This document shows positions 36,814-40,947 of a stretch of 40,947 nucleotides of DNA, piece by piece; positions within the stretch are counted from its first letter, which is position 1, and every line of letters begins with the position of its first letter. The notes under the pieces are model-generated. The model saw only the letters and a program-made list of their open reading frames with translations. It did no database searches and had not been told where the DNA came from. The position numbers were made by a program, and so were the translations under genes. This stretch comes from a virus. Location: the IMG/VR virus record IMGVR_UViG_3300025889_000269, positions 1 to 40,947 of that record; one strand, 5' to 3'.

Positions 36814-38709
36814 TCACCGGGCGGCCCCCAATTGCCGGGCGAGAATGTCGAGACCGGCGGCCCCAAGGTCGCGCACGTCGTCGATTTTTTGGGCGACCTT
36901 GAACGCCCGCACGTCGGACCCGCCGCCGATGCCGAGCCCGGCGACCTCGACGCCGACGCTCTCGGCATAATCGACCGCCGCCCGCAAGGCCCAAGGGCCG
37001 CACCCGCACCCGCCGTCGGTCAAGACTAGCATGATCCGCCGGTTCACGTTCGCGACGTCGCGCAAGCGCAAGGCCCCGGCGACGACCGACGACGTGATAT
37101 TCGTTCCGCCGCCGAGAGAATATTCGGCCTTGCCGATATTCTCGACCGCCGCCCGGTTCCAAGCCTCGGCCAAGGTTTTGACGGCGTAAACGGTTTCGCC
37201 GCCGCGAAAACCCATGATCTCGAACGGCACCCCGGCGGCCTTTAAAGCCTCGCCCAAGTGAACGGCGAGACCGCAAGCGGCGTGGATACGACGGCCCCCC
37301 ATGCTCGGCGAAAGGTCGAGTATGAGCGAAACGACGCTATTGACGGCGTCTTGTTTGCGCCGGGTCCGAAAGACGTTTTTTCGGCCCGCCCGCATTGCCG
37401 GGATTGCGCGAACGTCGAGACGCCCGGCGTCTTGCCAGCGCCGCCTGTCGGTTCGGCCCGGGGCCCGGACAATCGCCCGGACTTGGGTTTTCAGTTTCGA
37501 CGGCACGGCAATGTCGGCCTTGGCCCGGTCGGCCCCGGCGGCCATGTCGGAACCTCGAAAAGTTTTCTGTATCTCGCGAGAGACCGGCGACCGGGTCAAA
37601 ATGCCGTTCCAGACGTCAACGCCGTCGGCGTCAATGCCAAGGTCGGCGGCGACGCCGTCGGCGGTCGGTTCGGCGTCTTGCAAATTGTCGAGCCCGCCGC
37701 CGGTCCAATCGTCGCCGCCCTTGCCCGCGCCGTCGCCGGGCTTGTCGCCCTGGTCGCCCTGGTCGCCCTGGTCGTCGCCCTGGTCGTCGCCCTGGTCGTC
37801 GCCCTGGTCGTCGCCCTGGTCGCCCTGGTCGTCGCCCTGGTCGCCCTGGTCGTCGCCCTGGTCGTCGCCCTGGTCGTCGCCCTGGTCGCCCTGGTCGCCC
37901 TGGTCGCCCTGGTCGCCCTGGTCGCCCTGGTCGTCGCCCTGGTCGCCCTGGTCGCCCTGGTCGCCCTGGTCGTCGCCCTGGTCGTCGCCCTTTTCGCCGG
38001 GCCCGGGTTGCGGTTCGGGGCCTTGCTGGTCGGCGTCGAAAAGGTCGAGCAAATCGCGAGCGATTGCGACGACGTCGGCGGTCGAGCCCGCCCGGTCGAG
38101 CCGGTCGAGCGTATCGCGGACGATTGCCGATTGCGCCGGGCCGAGAGCCCCGGCGAGCCCGGCGGCGGCGGGCACGTTATAACCGCACAAATCGACCCGA
38201 CCCAAAACGCAAAGGGTCCAAAGGGCCCCGCCCGGGCCGTTCGGGTTAAACCCGCCGCGCACGGCGTCGGCGTGTAACTGGTCGATCAAACGTTCGAGAC
38301 AATCGCGGAACCGACCGGCGACCTTTTCGCGAATTGAAACACGTTCAATTCGCACGTCTTCGAGGGCGTTTATAATACGATGGAAAGCCGTTTGTTTGCG
38401 ATACTCGACCGCACGCACGGCCTCGTCCCATGCCTCGGTGTCGGTCCAAAGGTTGTGCGAAATTTCGTGCAGAATATACGCCGTGAACATGTCGGCTTGG
38501 TCGCGGGTCATAGACCCGGCGACCGGCAAAGCGGGCATGTTTAAATCGACGCGCATGGTCGAGCCGTCGCGCCCGGACCCGTAAAAACGGGTCCAAGCGG
38601 TCGAGCCCGAGCAAAGCACTTTGACCTTTGCCTTGACGCCCGCCCGCGCCAAAAATTTTTGGGCGGTCGGGCCGACGGCGGCGAGGAAATCGGTGTTTTT
38701 AACCTTCAT
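36814..38709 (-). CDS. CobT-like protein: HExxH metallopeptidase-type domain, DQG repeat, VWA domain, 631 aa
   Basis: N-terminal region with HEISHNLWTD (HExxH at 81-85) and a helical RIINALEDVRIERV segment, as in CobT-like and VWA-linked putative metallopeptidases. Residues about 241-320 are 23 tandem DQG or DDQG units. The C-terminal VWA domain starts near 464 with the MIDAS motif LDLSPSMGG and continues with GGGTNITSS and MLVLTDGGCGCG. Partner of the upstream AAA+ ATPase, as CobT is of CobS; cobalt chelation is unlikely since no cobalamin genes are near. It may be a remodelling machine of unknown target. Composition differs strongly from the phage block. Confidence 0.82.
   Translation of the reverse strand: MKVKNTDFLAAVGPTAQKFLARAGVKAKVKVLCSGSTAWTRFYGSGRDGSTMRVDLNMPALPVAGSMTRDQADMFTAYILHEISHNLWTDTEAWDEAVRAVEYRKQTAFHRIINALEDVRIERVSIREKVAGRFRDCLERLIDQLHADAVRGGFNPNGPGGALWTLCVLGRVDLCGYNVPAAAGLAGALGPAQSAIVRDTLDRLDRAGSTADVVAIARDLLDLFDADQQGPEPQPGPGEKGDDQGDDQGDQGDQGDQGDDQGDQGDQGDQGDQGDQGDDQGDDQGDDQGDQGDDQGDQGDDQGDDQGDDQGDDQGDQGDQGDKPGDGAGKGGDDWTGGGLDNLQDAEPTADGVAADLGIDADGVDVWNGILTRSPVSREIQKTFRGSDMAAGADRAKADIAVPSKLKTQVRAIVRAPGRTDRRRWQDAGRLDVRAIPAMRAGRKNVFRTRRKQDAVNSVVSLILDLSPSMGGRRIHAACGLAVHLGEALKAAGVPFEIMGFRGGETVYAVKTLAEAWNRAAVENIGKAEYSLGGGTNITSSVVAGALRLRDVANVNRRIMLVLTDGGCGCGPWALRAAVDYAESVGVEVAGLGIGGGSDVRAFKVAQKIDDVRDLGAAGLDILARQLGAAR
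37741..37990 (-). repeat. Coding tandem repeat (DQG/DDQG units)
   Basis: The 9-bp unit TGGTCGCCC and the 12-bp unit TGGTCGTCGCCC alternate irregularly, 12 and 11 times, within the CobT-like gene. The frame is always kept. Such arrays change length by slippage in steps of three or four residues, so the linker between the two domains of the protein may vary among relatives. Confidence 0.85.
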
Positions 38710-38722
38710 GGTCTCGCCCCCC

Positions 38723-40255
38723 TTATGCGTTCACGTTGTCGAGATCGAGGGCGTCAAAGCCCAAGCGGGTCTCGACGTCGTCGGTCGATTGCGGGGCCGC
38801 GCCGTCGGGCGACGGTAAAGCCTCGCCCCGGGCGAGGGCGTCAATAACGGCGTGATCGAGCCCGCCGACGCCGTCGCCGATCTCAAGTTGCCGGTATATC
38901 TCGACGTGCGCCGGGTCGGCCAAATTGACGACCGCCATATTGAAAGCTTCGGCGCTTGGGAAACCGTCGGCGACAAGTTCGGCCCAAGCAAAAACGCGAC
39001 GGGGCGAGAGCCCGGCGCAATCGTTGCCTTTTTGCCGGGTCAGGCCCGCGAACGTGACCAGCTTGTCGGCGGTCGCCCGGTTTAAACCCGTGCGGGCCTC
39101 GACAAGCGCGACCTCTTTGGCCTTGGGCAAATAACCGACCGGAATTGAGACGGCGGCGCGGTCGAGGAAAGCGGCGTTCATAGGGCCGGTCCCGTGATAC
39201 TCGCCGGTATCGTCGCCATGCCCGGCGGTATTGTCGGCGATTGCAAAGACGACGCCCTCGGCGGCCTCGACGACCTCGCCGGTTTCGAGCGTAACGCGCC
39301 GAGTGTCCAGAACCGTTTGAAGGGCGTGTAACATGCCGACCGGCGCAAGGGTCGGTTCGTCGAGCAAAATTATCGTGCCCGGGCGGCGCATGGCGGCGAC
39401 CAGAACGCCGTCTTGCCAAACGACGCCGCCGGTCGGTTCGGGGACGACCATACCGAAAAGATGCACTGGTTCCATATCGGCGTGAAAACCAATGCGAACG
39501 TGCGGGCGACCGGTCCAAGCGGCGACCTGTTCGCAAAACGTCGTCTTGCCGACGCCGCGCGGGCCGTGCAACCAGATATTTTTCCCGCGCCGCCAAACGG
39601 CGAGGGCATAGGATAAGACTGTTTTATCCCATGCCATCTTTTTATCGCGGGCCGGGGCGTCGGCGGCGTTCCATATTGAAACCGGGAAATCAGACCCGTC
39701 GAGCGTAAGGCCGAAAACGTCTTTCCGGGTTTTGGTCTCGACGACCCGGGCCGGGGCGACCGTCGGGGCCTTTGCGACCGGCGCGGCGGGCGTCGGCATT
39801 GCGACGACGTTCGAGCCCGGGGCCGCCATTGCGGCGGCGAGACGTGCCGACGTCTCGGCGGCGGCGGTCTCGGCGTCGAGGGCCCGGGCGGCCAAGGTCT
39901 CGACCCGGGCGGCCATGTCGGCGATTGAACCGCTCAAAATATCGCGGGCGATTGCGTCGGCGGTCTCGCCGTCTTGGGTCTCGACCGGGGCGGCCTCGAC
40001 CTCGACGACCGGGGCGGCCTCGACCTCGACCGGGGCGGCGACCGGCGCGGCGACCGGCGGCGTTGCCGGGGCGAAAACGTCTTTCGCATATTGCCGGGCG
40101 TCGATACCGAGGGCGGCGGCGGCCTTTTCGAGACCGGCGACCGTAAGGCCGCCCGACGTGACGCCGTGCGCATCTTTATAGTCGCCCCATGCCGGGCTGT
40201 TTGTGATCGCCGCTTTTAAAGCCGTGCGGCCTTCGCTTGTGTATGTGTTTGTCAT
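38723..40255 (-). CDS. CobS/MoxR-like AAA+ ATPase, 510 aa
   Basis: Start at 40255 with CAAGGAACC 8 nt upstream; the open frame extends further but without ribosome site. Residues 1-60 form a helical domain (GLTVAGLEKAAAALGIDARQ). Residues 62-170 are low-complexity Ala/Pro/Val/Glu (EVEAAPVVEVEAAPVE) with a coiled part. The ATPase shows Walker A GPRGVGKTTF (231-240), Walker B GTIILLDEP (293-301), sensor-1 FAIADNTAG and LDRAAVSIPVGY. This matches CobS-type MoxR AAA+ proteins. It stands 13 bp before the CobT-like gene, and together they form a chaperone-like pair. Confidence 0.85.
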   Translation of the reverse strand: MTNTYTSEGRTALKAAITNSPAWGDYKDAHGVTSGGLTVAGLEKAAAALGIDARQYAKDVFAPATPPVAAPVAAPVEVEAAPVVEVEAAPVETQDGETADAIARDILSGSIADMAARVETLAARALDAETAAAETSARLAAAMAAPGSNVVAMPTPAAPVAKAPTVAPARVVETKTRKDVFGLTLDGSDFPVSIWNAADAPARDKKMAWDKTVLSYALAVWRRGKNIWLHGPRGVGKTTFCEQVAAWTGRPHVRIGFHADMEPVHLFGMVVPEPTGGVVWQDGVLVAAMRRPGTIILLDEPTLAPVGMLHALQTVLDTRRVTLETGEVVEAAEGVVFAIADNTAGHGDDTGEYHGTGPMNAAFLDRAAVSIPVGYLPKAKEVALVEARTGLNRATADKLVTFAGLTRQKGNDCAGLSPRRVFAWAELVADGFPSAEAFNMAVVNLADPAHVEIYRQLEIGDGVGGLDHAVIDALARGEALPSPDGAAPQSTDDVETRLGFDALDLDNVNA

Positions 40256-40324
40256 GGTTTGTTGGTTCCTTGTGTTTAGTCGGTTCGAGTGTTTGCCGTC
40301 GGGCGGCGTCGCCCGACACGTCAA

Positions 40325-40353
40325 TATATAACAATGTGTGATATAGAACGCAA
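40325..40353 (-). promoter_or_regulatory. Promoter of the CobS/CobT-like operon
   Basis: On the minus strand TTGCGT (40353-40348), a 17-base spacer and TATATA (40330-40325). Between it and the start codon lies a perfect 8-bp hairpin GTCGGGCG/CGCCCGAC (40298-40317) that would sit in the 5' leader of the mRNA. Confidence 0.6.
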
Positions 40354-40379
40354 GCGCGGCGTCGGGTATCATCCCGGGC

Positions 40380-40808
40380 ATGGCAAACAAAAACCCGACG
40401 CAATCCGAGACGTTCAAAACCAAGCGGGCCGCCGCCGGTTTTGGGTCGCCGTTCGCGACCGCCAAGACGTGCGCCGGTTGGTCGCGACAAAACGACCGAC
40501 CATGTCGGAACCGGGCGGCGTGGGGCCTCGAACATTGCCGGTATCATTTGACCGGGGCCGACCGCGCGGCCTTGCGAAACAATCCCGACCATAAACCGAC
40601 GCCCGAGCGTCGAGCCCGACACGCCCGCCGACAAGCGGCGCTCGACGCAATCCAAGACGCGCCGCCCGACGTCTTACGCTTGCCGGTATATCGGGCGGCC
40701 CGGTCTCTCGCCGAGAGGGCCGCCGTCGTTCTCGCCTATGTCGCCGCCCAAGCGGGCGACGGTCGGGCGTGGGCCGACCTAACGGGGCGTTATAATGCAA
40801 ACAGATAG
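40380..40808 (+). CDS. Cys/His zinc-binding phage protein, 142 aa
   Basis: The central motif CAGWSRQNDRPCRNRAAWG followed by C and H in EHCRYHL is a C-C-C-H zinc site of the 'CgartrsGtPCr..a..G...C..HGG' type found in small phage proteins often placed before terminase genes. Both flanks are Arg/Ala-rich and helical. It is divergent from the ATPase gene, and its 3' end overlaps the terminase-small-subunit-like start by 14 nt. The role is unknown, perhaps DNA recognition in packaging or HNH-like accessory function. Confidence 0.62.
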   Translation: MANKNPTQSETFKTKRAAAGFGSPFATAKTCAGWSRQNDRPCRNRAAWGLEHCRYHLTGADRAALRNNPDHKPTPERRARHARRQAALDAIQDAPPDVLRLPVYRAARSLAERAAVVLAYVAAQAGDGRAWADLTGRYNANR

Positions 40809-40947
40809 TGATATTATCCTCGCCGCTTTGCGCGACGTCATAAACGATAAGACCGCCGCCGCCGCCGCGCGGGTCCAAGCGGCGCGAACGCTCGCCGAGA
40901 TCGCGGGCCTATTGGGCAAGCACCAAGACGCGCCGACCCGACCCGGC
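40795..40947 (+). CDS. Terminase small-subunit-like N terminus (3' truncated by window)
   Basis: 51 codons are visible without stop. ILAALRDVINDKTAAAAARV, then QAARTLAEIAGLLGKHQDAP, is the pattern of the helix-turn-helix plus helix at the beginning of many small terminase subunits and related phage HTH proteins. It overlaps the zinc-binding gene by 14 nt, the usual arrangement of this pair. The remainder lies outside the window, so identity cannot be settled. Confidence 0.5.
   Translation, partial: MQTDSDIILAALRDVINDKTAAAAARVQAARTLAEIAGLLGKHQDAPTRPG

Noticed and set aside
35824-36968. Two long leftward open frames (324 and 342 codons) in the GC-rich repeat region
   Set aside because: They consist of Arg/Gly/Pro repeats created by stop-free tandem DNA, exist in two frames at once and lack ribosome sites; they also run through the terminator of the CobT-like gene.
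37258-38277. Long rightward open frames opposite the CobT-like gene
   Set aside because: Three overlapping frames are open at once because of the CGCC/CTGG repeat; the translations (LVALVALV, PWSPWS, RPGRPG) are pure repeat echoes, while the minus strand shows HExxH and MIDAS motifs.
1-40947. Window as a closed circular genome
   Set aside because: The right-edge frame read into the left edge ends after 24 random-looking residues, and composition differs strongly between the two ends; no terminal repeat is seen.

Overview
The window reads as most of a temperate tailed phage (or prophage / phage-plasmid) of a Gram-negative, probably alphaproteobacterial, host. The host inference rests on a holin of the gene-transfer-agent 3-TM type, an integrase with the C-terminal VYGHHSPD signature common in alphaproteobacterial elements, moderately high GC and lipoprotein/spanin-like lysis genes. 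The virion genes point to a short-tailed (podovirus-like) particle: terminase, portal of P22-like length, scaffold, coat, T7 gp11-like adaptor, a P22 gp10-like protein, a T7 gp13-like GNAT-fold protein and a run of internal virion/ejection proteins. There are no tail-tape-measure, sheath or tail-tube genes and no phage RNA polymerase.

Layout. 1-1952: end of one tail-fibre gene, a second fibre-like gene and two very small ORFs. 1964-4197: lysis cassette with translationally coupled starts (coiled-coil/TM protein, small lipoprotein, TM protein, 3-TM holin, E-C-T type muramidase, multi-TM protein). 4208-21101: packaging and virion block, all rightward, punctuated by intrinsic terminators after the coat gene and after a 67-aa protein. 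21104-21179: tRNA-Thr(GGU) on the minus strand. 21414-23568: leftward lysogeny operon (XRE repressor, MerR-type excisionase candidate, tyrosine integrase, ART-like moron). 23712-35372: rightward early/replication operon starting at a clear sigma70-type promoter: Cro-like regulator, small accessory genes, dATP/dGTP diphosphohydrolase-like protein, HicA-like/lipoprotein nested gene, RuvC-like resolvase, SF2 helicase, DUF2800 RecB-like nuclease, DUF2815 SSB, PolA-family DNA polymerase, zinc-ribbon protein, RepB-type primase-helicase.

35373-36813 is non-coding as far as I can see. It carries an iteron array (eight perfect ACATGGTT copies plus one degenerate), a long inverted repeat, three GTAC-type direct repeats and GC-rich low-complexity DNA. 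From about 35.94 kb to the right end base composition changes sharply. This arm holds a leftward pair, a CobS/MoxR-like AAA+ ATPase and a CobT-like protein with an HExxH motif, a long Asp-Gln-Gly repeat and a VWA domain, followed by a rightward Cys/His zinc-binding protein and the start of a terminase-small-subunit-like gene cut by the window edge.

The most unusual parts are the replication-origin candidate with its two repeat families, and the metallopeptidase-VWA plus AAA+ pair encoded in DNA of foreign composition. Functional names come from motifs and gene order read by eye; no database search was possible.
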